DNA of 64,000 nucleotides from Symbiodinium kawagutii (lineage: Eukaryota; Sar; Dinophyceae; Suessiales; Symbiodiniaceae): positions 320,933 to 384,932 of the forward strand of contig VSDK01013701.1 in assembly GCA_009767595.1 (NCBI GenBank), in the 5' to 3' direction. The notes beneath the pieces are model-generated. The model ran no database searches. It saw only the letters and a program-made list of their open reading frames with translations, and was not told the origin of the DNA. Below are positions 1 through 12,208 of the stretch, piece after piece (within the stretch, counting starts at the first letter, position 1; each line of letters starts with the position of its first letter). Position numbers and translations under genes: made by a program.

Positions 1-1900
1 GTCACTACATCCCGGGTTGCCCAGCTCAATTGCCATCAATGGCTGTCACTCATTCGCAATGTCGTTTGCGCCATGCAGCGAACGTAAGTTTCGGAATTCA
101 CACCTAGGCCGCGAAAGCTCTCATTTCGGGAAGAACTCTGATTTGGGGATGAACTCTGAGACGGTCTGAATGGCTCCTGCAGCTGCAAACCGCTGTGGAA
201 GGCCGAGGCGGCAAATGTTTCTTTGTCACACCTGTTGGCCATGACCATGACAACAGCCGTGGCTCACATAGTTGGTGATTCATATGATTTGATCAACTGA
301 ATAATTGAATCCTATCACATACCGATCAGAAAGTCAAACTATGACTGACTCTAAACAACTATACTAGACTATATAAACCGATATTGATTTGATATAAAAC
401 TATATCTGATCGGGCGGCATAGGCGGCATAGTACGTTTCTGCTTGGTATTGACCGGTATTTGAGATAATTATTTTGGTTTGGTACGTTCTGGTGGGAAGT
501 TTTTTGCTTGGTAGAGTCTGTTTTGGTGTAATATGTTTTTGCTTGTTTATTCTTAATACGTTTTGGCTTGGTACATTTTTGCCAGCCATGCTGCATACAA
601 AACAATGCACACGTACAAAATTTCAAAAATGGATTTGCATATTTGTGAAATGATAATTATATTATGATATGATAAATGATATATGTAAAAACAAAATAAT
701 AAGATTTCGTACTGGTTTCCCACAGTGATGCATGGATACTGATACTGGGTATTTTCATACTGTGGGAGCCCGTCGGCATGACGGCATATCATCAGTAACA
801 GGAACGAAAAATAAACTCATTAAAGTAATTTTCTCACTGATTGTCATCATCTGATATGTAATTGCACGCTCCGACTCACTACAGTTGCCTTTACAAGAGA
901 TGGTCGACCGACACCATGAAAATCTAGATTGTGATTTGGGTCTGCCGTGACTTGATAAACCAGATTTCCTTTTGAACGATCGCCTCCAGCCCCCTACCCA
1001 GATGACAGCCAAGCCTTCATGACCCTTGGCTTCAGTAACGCGCACTGATGTCCCAGCAACATGTCGTCTCTGATGGAAAAGGGTGTAGGTGCTGCGCAGC
1101 TTCTGAAAGTAGATAGCGTAGCCCGTTGGCAAAGGCCACCTGCAAGAGAAAAGTGTATTGAGCTGTGGGATCCAGCTACAGCTGTGACCACGCGATTGTT
1201 TGAACCATGTAATTTTTGTGGCTCCATGAAGCTTGAAAGAACATGTTGTAAACAATAAAGAGTAAACACACTACAACAAATTCTTGTCTATCCCAGATTA
1301 GTAATACCATACGGTATATGCAGTTGTCTGAGTCCATTGTCCGTATCGTATCGTCGATCCAGTCACATGAATCATTCATTCAATCATCACACGAAACCAC
1401 CGCAGGAACATGAATTGATTAAATTATACGATGTAAAAAATTATAATATCATATTGTATCATTATATCAAATCATATCATCAAACAAAGATCAAACGATG
1501 TCCCACTTCAGCGCGGCCAAACTTCCCTAGAGCGTCTAGACCCAGTCTTCTGCAGTTGTGTACGATGTCGATGTCCATGTCCATGTTCTGAATTATGAAA
1601 ACTGATTTTTTTTGTGAAATCACAGTATCTGACCATATGAAATCATAGAACCAAATCATATCAAAATCAAATCATATCAAATCATGAACATCATTTCACC
1701 ATTTCAAATCAATCATCATACATACGGACGCAATATCAATATCAATGAAACCAATATCAATAAACAAAAAATCACCAGAATCAAATCACATCACATCAAT
1801 ATCACTATTACTAATACTGACTATCACTACCAATATCTATATTTCAAAACCAATATTGCTATTTGCCAATGTCAATATGATACACTTATGATAAACATAT
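1..1900. other. gene-poor AT-rich stretch
   Basis: I see no gene I can support. A minus-strand open frame of 166 codons (755-1255) has no recognisable domain and no clear splice sites, so I do not call it. From about 1,400 on, the sequence is dominated by AT-rich repeats built from 'atcatatcaa', which recur on the far side of the 54-bp satellite (about 6,960-7,080) and elsewhere in the window. Confidence 0.5.
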
Positions 1901-1901
1901 G

Positions 1902-2016
1902 GGCAACATATTTTTTTGACCCCCAAACATATTTTTCTAACCTCCCGCATATTTTTTTAACCCCCAACCATTTTTTTTTAACCCCCAGCCATATTTATTT
2001 AACCCCCGGCCCTATG
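1902..2016 (+). repeat. left array of ~18-20 bp repeat, inverted relative to 6720-6955
   Basis: About five imperfect copies of a unit close to 'catatttttttaaccccc' run in tandem. The same unit in reverse complement ('gggggttaaaaaaatatg') forms a longer array at 6720-6955. Both arrays end next to a 'ggccct/gggccct' segment on the satellite-distal or -proximal side. The two arrays enclose the 54-bp satellite as a large inverted repeat about 4.8 kb apart. Function unknown. Confidence 0.7.
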
Positions 2017-2017
2017 T

Positions 2018-2118
2018 ACATATCTTTTTGCTATCTTTAGTATGAATGACCCTCATTACTCTCAATCGATCTGTGGGTCAGGGTTACATGTCCTCAGGGT
2101 TCCACTTTTGACCTTCAA
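2018..2118 (+). repeat. left copy of ~100 bp direct repeat flanking the satellite
   Basis: The stretch from a 'ctttttgctatctttag' motif through 'tgtgggtcagggttacat' and 'cctcagggttccactttt' recurs with a few changes at 5999-6118, on the other side of the 54-bp array, in the same orientation. The array therefore sits between two related copies of one unique sequence. The left copy runs straight into the first satellite unit. Confidence 0.75.
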
Positions 2119-5100
2119 TCTGAGCACCTTGGAGATCCGTGACCTGTGCGTAATCCAACTCTTGACCTTCAATCTGAGCACCTTGGAGATCCGTGACCTG
2201 TGCATAATCCAACTCGTGACCTTCAATCTGAGCACCTTGGAGATCCGTGACCTGTGCATAATCCAACTCGTGACCTTCAATCTGAGCACCTTGGAGATCC
2301 GTGACCTGCGCATAATCCAAGGCTTGACCTTCAATCTGAGCACCTTGGAGATCCGTGACCTGTGCATATTCCAACTCTTGACCTTCAATCTGAGCACCTT
2401 GGAGATCCGTGACCTGTGCATAATCCAACTCTTGACCTTCAATCTGAGCACCTTGGAGATCCGTGACCTGCGCATAATCCAACTCTTGACCTTCAATCTG
2501 AGCACCTTGGAGATCCGTGACCTGCGCATAATCCAACTCTTGACCTTCAATCTGAGCACCTTGGAGATCCGTGACCTGCGCATAATCCAACTCTTGACCT
2601 TCAATCTGAGCACCTTGGAGATCCGTGACCTGCGCATAATCCAACTCTTGACCTTCAATCTGAGCACCTTGGAGATCCGTGACCTGCGCATAATCCAACT
2701 CTTCACCTTCAATCTGAGCACCTTGGAGATCCGTGACCTGCGCATAATCCAACTCTTGAGCTTCAATCTGAGCACCTTGGAGATCCGTGACCTGTGCGTA
2801 ATCCAACTCTTGACCTTCAATCTGAGCACCTTGGAGATCCGTGACCTGCGCATAATCCAACTCTTNNNNNNNNNNNNNNNNNNNNNNNNNNNNNNNNNNN
2901 NNNNNNNNNNNNNNNNNNNNNNNNNNNNNNNNNNNNNNNNNNNNNNNNNNNNNNNNNNNNNNNNNNNNNNNNNNNNNNNNNNNNNNNNNNNNNNNNNNNN
3001 NNNNNNNNNNNNNNNNNNNNNNNNNNNNNNNNNNNNNNNNNNNNNNNNNNNNNNNNNNNNNNNNNNNNNNNNNNNNNNNNNNNNNNNNNNNNNNNNNNNN
3101 NNNNNNNNNNNNNNNNNNNNNNNNNNNNNNNNNNNNNNNNNNNNNNNNNNNNNNNNNNNNNNNNNNNNNNNNNNNNNNNNNNNNNNNNNNNNNNNNNNNN
3201 NNNNNNNNNNNNNNNNNNNNNNNNNNNNNNNNNNNNNNNNNNNNNNNNNNNNNNNNNNNNNNNNNNNNNNNNNNNNNNNNNNNNNNNNNNNNNNNNNNNN
3301 NNNNNNNNNNNNNNNNNNNNNNNNNNNNNNNNNNNNNNNNNNNNNNNNNNNNNNNNNNNNNNNNNNNNNNNNNNNNNNNNNNNNNNNNNNNNNNNNNNNN
3401 NNNNNNNNNNNNNNNNNNNNNNNNNNNNNNNNNNNNNNNNNNNNNNNNNNNNNNNNNNNNNNNNNNNNNNNNNNNNNNNNNNNNNNNNNNNNNNNNNNNN
3501 NNNNNNNNNNNNNNNNNNNNNNNGTGACCTGTGCATAATCTGAACTTTGACCTTCAATCTGAGCACCTTGGAGATCCGTGACCTGTGCATAATCTAACTC
3601 TTGACCTTCAATCTGAGCACCTTGGAGATCTGTGACCTGTGCATATTCCAACCCTTGACCTTCAATCTGAGCACCTTGGAGATCTGTGACCTGTGCATAT
3701 TCCAACCCTTGACCTTCAATCTGAGCACCTTGGAGATCTGTGACCTGTGCATATTCCAACCCTTGACCTTCAATCTGAGCACCTTGGAGATCTGTGACCT
3801 GTGCATATTCCAACCCTTGACCTTCAATCTGAGCACCTTGGAGATCTGTGACCTGTGCATATTCCAACCCTTGACCTTCAATCTGAGCACCTTGGAGATC
3901 TGTGACCTGTGCATATTCCAACCCTTGACCTTCAATCTGAGCACCTTGGAGATCTGTGACCTGTGCATATTCCAACCCTTGACCTTCAATCTGAGCACCT
4001 TGGAGATCTGTGACCTGTGCATATTCCAACCCTTGACCTTCAATCTGAGCACCTTGGAGATCTGTGACCTGTGCATATTCCAACCCTTGACCTTCAATCT
4101 GAGCACCTTGGAGATCTGTGACCTGTGCATATTCCAACCCTTGACCTTCAATCTGAGCACCTTGGAGATCTGTGACCTGTGCATATTCCAACCCTTGACC
4201 TTCAATCTGAGCACCTTGGAGATCTGTGACCTGTGCATATTCCAACCCTTGACCTTCAATCTGAGCACCTTGGAGATCTGTGACCTGTGCATATTCCAAC
4301 CCTTGACCTTCAATCTGAGCACCTTGGAGATCTGTGACCTGTGCATATTCCAACCCTTGACCTTCAATCTGAGCACCTTGGAGATCTGTGACCTGTGCAT
4401 ATTCCAACCCTTGACCTTCAATCTGAGCACCTTGGAGATCTGTGACCTGTGCATATTCCAACCCTTGACCTTCAATCTGAGCACCTTGGAGATCTGTGAC
4501 CTGTGCATATTCCAACCCTTGACCTTCAATCTGAGCACCTTGGAGATCTGTGACCTGTGCATATTCCAACCCTTGACCTTCAATCTGAGCACCTTGGAGA
4601 TCTGTGACCTGTGCATATTCCAACCCTTGACCTTCAATCTGAGCACCTTGGAGATCTGTGACCTGTGCATATTCCAACCCTTGACCTTCAATCTGAGCAC
4701 CTTGGAGATCTGTGACCTGTGCATATTCCAACCCTTGACCTTCAATCTGAGCACCTTGGAGATCTGTGACCTGTGCATATTCCAACCCTTGACCTTCAAT
4801 CTGAGCACCTTGGAGATCTGTGACCTGTGCATATTCCAACCCTTGACCTTCAATCTGAGCACCTTGGAGATCTGTGACCTGTGCATATTCCAACCCTTGA
4901 CCTTCAATCTGAGCACCTTGGAGATCTGTGACCTGTGCATATTCCAACCCTTGACCTTCAATCTGAGCACCTTGGAGATCTGTGACCTGTGCATATTCCA
5001 ACCCTTGACCTTCAATCTGAGCACCTTGGAGATCTGTGACCTGTGCATATTCCAACCCTTGACCTTCAATCTGAGCACCTTGGAGATCTGTGACCTGTGC

Positions 5101-5790
5101 ATATTCCAACCCTTGACCTTCAATCTGAGCACCTTGGAGATCTGTGACCTGTGCATATTCCAACCCTTGACCTTCAATCTGAGCACCTTGGAGATCTGTG
5201 ACCTGTGCATATTCCAACCCTTGACCTTCAATCTGAGCACCTTGGAGATCTGTGACCTGTGCATATTCCAACCCTTGACCTTCAATCTGAGCACCTTGGA
5301 GATCTGTGACCTGTGCATATTCCAACCCTTGACCTTCAATCTGAGCACCTTGGAGATCTGTGACCTGTGCATATTCCAACCCTTGACCTTCAATCTGAGC
5401 ACCTTGGAGATCTGTGACCTGTGCATATTCCAACCCTTGACCTTCAATCTGAGCACCTTGGAGATCTGTGACCTGTGCATATTCCAACCCTTGACCTTCA
5501 ATCTGAGCACCTTGGAGATCTGTGACCTGTGCATATTCCAACCCTTGACCTTCAATCTGAGCACCTTGGAGATCTGTGACCTGTGCATATTCCAACCCTT
5601 GACCTTCAATCTGAGCACCTTGGAGATCTGTGACCTGTGCATATTCCAACCCTTGACCTTCAATCTGAGCACCTTGGAGATCTGTGACCTGTGCATATTC
5701 CAACCCTTGACCTTCAATCTGAGCACCTTGGAGATCCGTGACCTGTGCATAATCCAACTCTTGACCTTCAATCTCAGTACTTAGGAAATC
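2104..5790. repeat. 54-bp satellite array (about 14 + 41 visible units)
   Basis: Tandem units of 54 bp, each close to 'cttga 6-nt ccttcaatctgagcac...', run on both sides of an assembly gap. Left units vary at a few positions (tgcgtaatcc, tgcataatcc, tgcgcataatcc). Right of the gap, 39 consecutive units (GATC sites 3627 to 5679) are essentially identical and all share a 'tctgtgacctgtgcatattc' variant, so this block looks recently expanded or homogenised. Because 54 is divisible by 3 and the unit lacks stops in several frames, long open frames exist on both strands. The most protein-like is on the minus strand: an 18-residue repeat containing 'YAQVTDLQGAQIEGQ', which resembles pentapeptide-repeat phrasing (TDLQG, AQIEG, QELDY) but breaks phase by 3 residues per unit. 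No start codon or splice signal supports translation. Degenerate units continue to about 5,840. Confidence 0.95.
2866..3523. other. assembly gap (658 N)
   Basis: Run of N inside the 54-bp array. Its length is not a multiple of 54 or of 3, so apparent reading frames across it mean nothing. The true copy number is unknown. Confidence 0.99.
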
Positions 5791-5998
5791 CGTGATCTCT
5801 GCATAATCCCACCTTTGGCCTTTGATCTCAGCATATTGGGCCCTTTATTGCACCCTTGCCCGAAGATACACCTACCCAAGGAAATTAAGGCAAAACAAAT
5901 TGGATATACCTAAGACTGCGTGATTGCTATTCAATGCGCCGATAACGACCGTAAGGCACAGCCAGTTGGAAATACTTAAGAAACAGTGATTGATATTT

Positions 5999-6118
5999 AC
6001 ATGTCTTTTGGCTATATTTAGCACAGTATGAATTACTCTCATAACTCTCAATCTATCTGTGGGTCAGGGTTACATTTCCTCAGGGTTCCACTTTTGGCCA
6101 TTAATCTTAGCACCTTGG
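5999..6118 (+). repeat. right copy of the satellite-flanking direct repeat
   Basis: Partner of 2018-2118. After it, the sequence changes to a short tandem pair of about 40 bp around 6148-6220 (shared core 'gtttgttggaattttgatgc'). The minus-strand translations of the two flanking copies end in nearly the same peptide (SGTLR, then T or K, then CNPDPQID and a stop). That could be a relict reading frame or plain DNA duplication. Confidence 0.75.
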
Positions 6119-6719
6119 AATTTTGATACATATTTTTTGGCGCAAAATCAAAATGTTTGTTGGAATTTTGATGCCTGGTTTTTGGACAAAATGTTTGTTG
6201 GAATTTTGATGCCTGATTCTTCTGCTTCTGCTGTAGTACCATTCTTTCTGCACGGTTCCACACCAAGTATTAGTGGGTCGGTCTAATTTAACGCCGCATT
6301 TGTCTGGCCGCGCAAGTTTACGACTACAAAGCTTAAAGAATATCAGACACCGAATTTACAAGAATACTCTACTGCATCGAGACAATTCTGCTGGTGATGC
6401 TGGCGGGGATATTCGTGATGAACAGCTTTCCGCTTGTTTTTCTGCTGGTGTTGCATGAACGTTTTCCTTTGGTAATGTCGTCGGCTGGTTTGTTTGTGAG
6501 GCTGTTAATGTTTTGGCGGTCGCATTTGTTTTTGACTTTTAACAGCTGCTTTAAAGCATACATGCGCAAAAACTAAAGTTCGCACATGATGCTGTCCGAT
6601 CCTTACAGGAACCGAGCCGCGACCATTGGATTAGAAGCCAAGACCGCAAAAAACAAAAATTTTACAGTACTGCGCTTCTTTCGAAAACAGACGCGCACGG
6701 CTCAAAAAATCGTGCCCAA

Positions 6720-6955
6720 GGTCGAAAAAAACGGTTGTAGGGGTCAAAAAAATAGGTTTGGGGGTAAAAAAAGACAGGGTGGGGGGTCAACAAAGTATGT
6801 GGTGGGGGCCAAAAAAATATGTAGCAGGGGGTTAAGAAAATATGCTTGGGGGGGTTAAAAAAACGGGGTTTAAAAAATAGGTTACGGGGGTCAAGAAAAT
6901 ATGCCGGGGGTCAAAAAAAATATGGCTGGGGGGTGAAAAAAATATTGGGCCCTAA
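6720..6955 (-). repeat. right array of ~18-20 bp repeat (inverted partner of 1902-2016)
   Basis: About ten imperfect copies of 'ggggg(g)ttaaaaaaatatg', alternating G-runs with A-runs. It is the reverse complement of the left array and roughly twice as long. It ends at 'gggccctaaacatatc', after which the atatg-type AT-rich sequence resumes, mirroring the order on the left side. Confidence 0.75.
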
Positions 6956-7546
6956 ACATATCATATCATCATTTAATCGAATCAGAAATGATATATCATT
7001 ATATCATATATCCATCAAATCAAATCATACAGTGTAACTGTATCAATATCATTAATCAATCATAATCATGGTCAGAGTCATAGTCTAAGTAGAGGAATCA
7101 CGCAGCATCACTGGTTCATGTCGAGCCAAATCTATCATCATCCCGAAACAAACAATACGATATTGACTGGTATCGACGGTTACATAAAATTTCATATTAC
7201 ATAGGGGCTGCAGAACAAATGGGGTGAGAGTCAGTAAACACTGATCCGAACATGAGAACAAAAAGACAAACAATTGGGGCCACGGTCACTTCACAAAAGT
7301 TTGAAAATATTTTCTAGCTTCGGAGGATGGTCAGCCCAAAAAAATCACCATCTTAGAGATAACTATCACTATACCGACTATACCGTGACTGTACCTTAAT
7401 CATAGAATTTGCAGCATAGCATAGCCTCATAGCAGCATAGCGAATATAAAATCAAAATAATCATTGTGAATTTTGAAATGATATGATTCAGACTTGACAT
7501 GATATTGAAATGACATAATGACACTCTCATCATATGAATCATTGAA
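6956..7546. other. AT-rich intergenic stretch
   Basis: Contains 'atatcat' type low-complexity sequence and short frames only. I see no supported gene. It lies downstream of the 3' end of locus C (minus strand). Confidence 0.4.
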
Positions 7547-8540
7547 TCATAAATCATCATCGTGATTCCCAAGAACAGAATATAAAATATCTGTTGCCGG
7601 GGAAAACTGTTCGCGGCCCAACCCAGGGCTGCAGGGCCTGCCAACAGCACGCAAAGCTCTTTCCACGACTTCCTTCTCTGTAGCAACCGTTTTGACTTGT
7701 CCCACGCGAGAACCGGCCTCTGATGGAGGTCCTGCTGGCTTGGGGCCTGGAGCGCGTGGCAAAACATCGGCAGTTGGTGGTCCTGCTGTGGCTTCTGCAG
7801 CCGGCTGGGCAAACTCCTTCTGCAAGGACTCACCGATGTTCAAATCTTCCTCTAACATATCCATATCACCATCAGAAAAGCCCCCTGAATCTTCGGAAAA
7901 TGGAAAATCATCCATGTCATTTTTGAAGCCAGCAACTTTGGAAGCCTGTGGTAGCAGCGCAATGTCATCGAACATGCTGAAATCTGTATCGCCTGGTTTG
8001 TCTTTGGAGCTGCCGGCTGATCTGACAGTGACCGGCTCTTGAGATTCAGGTGTCAGGGAAAAGGCTGTGTGATGTGACAGACTGGACATAGAATACTCCA
8101 GATTGAATATCTTCCAGTTTGAAGTTTGCCCCTTGCTAATCATCAAGAGCTGTTTCCAAAATTCGTGAACACTGAAAAGACCGGTGCTCCCAAAGTCACT
8201 GCCGCTTGGAATGCGGTACAAAACCAAGGGCACTGGAAATTTGAGGGGTTTGTACATTGGAACTTTGCATCCTGGAGCATGTTTGAAAATCCTGACTTCA
8301 CCAGACGTGGGACGCAGCAGCGCAACAAAATGCCGCTGCGGGCGGAAGGTTCCTGCCGGCACTGTCTTGCACGGACGAGTAAAAAACTGAGGGTGTCTTG
8401 GCATCTTTTTGTGACAAAATATATAGTGAAGTTGACTAGTCAGGACATGGATCCTTGCTACATCTCCGCAGTCTCCCTTCGCCCTCTGGAAGCAACAGTC
8501 CACTACTCTCCTGTTACCAATCTCAACAGTCAATATATAA
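7547..8540 (-). CDS. locus C, last visible exon(s): acidic C-terminal region
   Basis: A long minus-strand open frame ends at a stop at 7547. The 5' side has plausible acceptors between about 8,485 and 8,530 (for example after 'tgcttccag'). The middle part reads as ordinary protein (a segment with 'CHKKMPRHPQFF' and 'PLKFPVPLVLYRIP'). The last 130 residues are acidic and Pro/Ala-rich (DMDDFPFSEDSGGFSDGD), like a disordered tail. I do not recognise a domain. Its position and strand suggest it follows the exon ending near 9,150, but the join was not verified in frame, so it could also be a separate gene. Confidence 0.5.
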
Positions 8541-9164
8541 AAATACAATCGCAAAATTAAATTAATATATTCACATAATCAAATATAATGTAGTCATGCA
8601 GTTACCTTACCGCAACACACTGTAATGTTAACGTAATATTTTATCAAATCATATCATATACCGACACCAAGCCGATACCGTATTATTGTTGTTTCTACAC
8701 CGCTACAGTTTGCCTCCTGTCTACTTGTCTTTTTGTGTGTGGCTATATGTCTATGGCTGTCAGTCTGTCTGTATCAACATCATAGTCCTAGTCATAGTCA
8801 TAGTCTTGTCTATGATCTATGGATGGTCCGTATGGAATCACGCAACTATGGACCATGGATCCTGGAAACCGCGTCGACATTTAGATCCTGTTTATCTAAA
8901 TATCATTTAACAATTTAACAACTATTATAAATATATAGATATACTTCTATATATAAATAAAAAATATATTATACATTATACAGTTTTACATTATATTATG
9001 CATTGTTAATTTATTGTATTTACTATATTGTTTTAAATTAAGACAAATGATTTTTTATCTACTGACTATATCATTATCAGTTTATATCAATAGTCAATAG
9101 TCAATAGTCTAATAGTACAGAATCCTATCATCTGTATGTTGAGATTTGTTCAGCACACACACAG

Positions 9165-10640
9165 GAGCAGCCACCGGAGTCCTGTCACCACACGCACAAA
9201 CACGTGAGCACGCTGATCCGGCAGTCTACTTCCAAGTTCCACTAAGACGAGCCCGTTCTTGTTGGGAAACGCGGCCACTAAAGCCTGGACTCCAGAAAGA
9301 ATCGCTTGATCGACAGTGGAGCAAAGACCTGGATGATTGTCCAAACATGTTCTCTTTAACTTTGGAGTTGCTAACATCTCCTTCCAAAGGCCACACCCAC
9401 TGACAAGATCATCGTCAATCATGGGACCAAAGGATGCCTTTGCGCATGCATAGGCTGCGTCCATCGAATTGTACTTGAGAATGCCTGACCCATATTCAGA
9501 ACGAAGATCTGCAACTTCTTGCGCATTTGATTCCTGCATTGCTTGCAACCCCGTCACTTTGGATCGAAACGGAGACAGAAATTTTTCAACATGTTCCTCT
9601 TTCAGTGGCCATCTAGCATCGCCAATTCCCCATGGGGTTTGCGGTGTCCGTTCTGCACGAGCACGCTCTTCCAAATGTGCTTGGGTTTGCTGAATCTGGA
9701 TTCGACGAGAAGCCACCTTCAAACGGTGCTTTCTTGCCCAAGATTCTTTTGCAGCAGGGGCCAGCTCCTTCCACTGTTGTCTCAATTCCTGCACAGAAGT
9801 TCTGACTCCATCCCTCCGCTGGGCGTTGATATACAGAAACATGGCTGAACCGTATTGGCGTGGCCTCTTGTGGATCACCCTGTCCTGTCTCACATTGCGG
9901 ACTTGACGCTTGATCTGCTGTGGAATACCTTGAACTTGAGACACTGTCTTGCCAGCCCTTGAACTAAAATGTTCCAAACTTGCTTTCAACGTCATGTGAG
10001 CAACTTGAGAAGGAAAAGTGGTAGGTAGAGAAGCAAATCCATTTGCAAATTTCCGTTGCGTTGCATGCTGGCATTCTTCTCGGCTTGAAACCCCCCTGCC
10101 ATTTTCCAGAAAATTTTGCACATGGAAACGGAGACGTTGGATTCGATCGGATTCCTCTTCCTGTTGCAAAACATCTCCTTGAACTGGCGTTGACCAACCA
10201 GCATCTAAGCAGCAATCTGGCAGCCCCATGAAACTACGATAGCGCTTTTCAAGGATCTCTGCTGGACATTCTGGCTGGCACATGTGAAGCAAGTTGTAGG
10301 GTGGAGCCATTGCTCTTGTAATCACCCTCCACTTCAGCGCTGCGATGCTTTGAAGCGCATCCGAGCAAATCCTTTCCAGCATGCTAGCCCGTGGGTGGCC
10401 TGCAGGCCAAAATGCTTCTGCAACGCCGAACATTGTCTTGGAGAACACTTCATTTGAAAGCACATTGTCCCACAAAAGGTCAATGGTATCCAGCGATACT
10501 GAGAAGTAATCCAACATTGAGTACTGACGTTCATCTAATGGAGGCAATTGAAGAGACACGGATTGCTTTCCGCGCAGCCGCGCGCGTTTTCTGCGGACAG
10601 TGTCAACACCGTTGGGGATGCCAACCTTGTCAGAATCATG
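9165..10640 (-). CDS. locus C, large exon with HMG-box-like segment
   Basis: An uninterrupted minus-strand frame of about 500 residues; its most upstream part (10,640-10,830) is probably in another frame or intronic. Roughly 170 residues from its right-hand end of translation is an HMG-box-like segment: 'KRPRQYGSAMFLYINAQR', then a basic helix and 'WKELAPAAKESWARKH'. This matches the pattern of HMG boxes (P..F..Y....R, then W..L....K..W). HMG boxes bind DNA, so a nuclear role is likely. The segment before it is helical with no motif I know. The exon probably ends near 9,165 at a GTGACA donor. Together with the transposase-like exons upstream, this suggests a dinoflagellate gene family derived from a mobile element, possibly domesticated. 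Confidence 0.6.
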
Positions 10641-11394
10641 AAGTTTGAAACCAACCTTGGTAATGTTTCCCAACAAATGATGAAACACCAGAACTAGGCA
10701 GATGGAGAAGTGCGCGAATTCGGAGCATAGGAACTGTTTGCTCCTGTTCTTCCTCACGCTCATTGTCCTGTGGAAAGCATCGTCGCTGCCACCTGCACGT
10801 TGGTCTTGCTCCAAGTCCTGGCCCGCCCAACCATCACTAAGTAGAATTGAGTTCCCAATGGGGCTGGATGCCGACGCTGATACACTGATACTGATACTGA
10901 TACTGATGCTGATACTGATGCTGATTCTTAGCTCGTTTACTTAATATGCGTTTTTTACATTTGTACTGCTGCTGACTTCTGATTTCAAATCTGTTTGAAT
11001 TAATAAATAGTCTATAATCGTCTTTAGTCTGCAGTGATTCTTCCTCATGAATATTTAAGTACTCTAAAAAAGTTTGATTACTTGTCAGTCAAGGTATTGT
11101 CCGGTGGCGGCTATTAAAGATTATAGGCTATAGACTATAGACTATAGATAGAAAGACTATGATAGACTGACTGACTTATATATAGAAAAATTCAATTTGA
11201 AAATTACGGAAAATGAGCTAGGCACCTAATCAACGATGACTGGTTTGCACTTTGGCGACTATGAATAGCCGCTAATTCAAATTCATAGCCGTGATTCTCA
11301 CAAATGTGAAAACATAGTTCTGACTGGGACTCCAAATGCAGCCAGGAAGAATCAGTAGCCCATTGTTGTAGGAATGGAAAATCTTATCATTCAT

Positions 11395-11652
11395 GCCATG
11401 CACCAATCTCCTTAAGGACATCTGAGTGGATGTAACTGCTCTTCAGAATGCCATGAACTGAAAGCCCGGCAAGCCATTCGCGGAGACATGGGCTGACTTT
11501 TGTCCACCGGGTTGGCACAAAGAGTTGGATTTGACGCTGGAAGAACACGTCCAGAAGGAGACGCCATGCCTGAGATGCATGAATTGCCAACTGCGCCGCC
11601 CTCTGACAAAAGCATTGGCTCTCACAATTTTGTCCAAGAATCTTGCTAACAT
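11395..11652 (-). CDS. locus C, exon with PTRW motif
   Basis: Minus-strand frame starting after a 'gttag' acceptor at about 11,652. It contains 'LFVPTRWTKVSPCLREW'. A (P)TRW motif of this kind is common downstream of the central catalytic region in hAT-type and related RNase-H-fold transposases. The frame closes at about 11,386; a donor lies a few codons earlier (candidates 'GTGCAT' or 'GAATGA'). It follows the exon ending near 12,209 in the expected order for such proteins. Confidence 0.5.
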
Positions 11653-12208
11653 ACATTACATAATTACATTTGACAGTACGGTAGTATGATTTAAGCTAAG
11701 TACTTCAAACCTTTGACTGTATCGTTGATGTGTTTACTGTTTAATCATTTATCGAGTTGCAAGAATAAGGATAACAGTAGCGACGCGGAATGAAACGATT
11801 TGGTCTAATGTGGTTTGGTCTCAACTCAATAGGGGTGTTTTGTAATAGTAGCAACTGAACCAGGAACCGGTGGAACCAAATACAAATATAATATTTCAAA
11901 TAGAACATAACTTAATACATGATAAAGGTAACAAGTGATATATCACCATCGGATTACAAAACCTATGACTTATATAATTGCTCACCCTGTGGAATGACTT
12001 GTCATCTCCTCTCACAATGATAGTTGTTTATGTGATTGATATGATTCTGAAATGATTCATGATATGATATGATATGACTCGATTTTGATATGATATGAAA
12101 GGAAATGATATTATTTGATTTGATATGATGACATGTGAATGATGAACATTGATCCTCCAGGGTGAAGTTCTGGTCAAGTCTTCAGACGAATGGAAACGAC
12201 CTCACCAC

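Noticed and set aside
2062-5757. Giant open frames (up to 1,231 codons) across the satellite
   Set aside because: They arise because the unit length is a multiple of three without stops; several frames on both strands are open, they cross an N gap of arbitrary length, and no start codon or splice context supports translation.
2104-5790. CRISPR-like array
   Set aside because: Units are contiguous and identical, with no spacers; the genome is eukaryotic.
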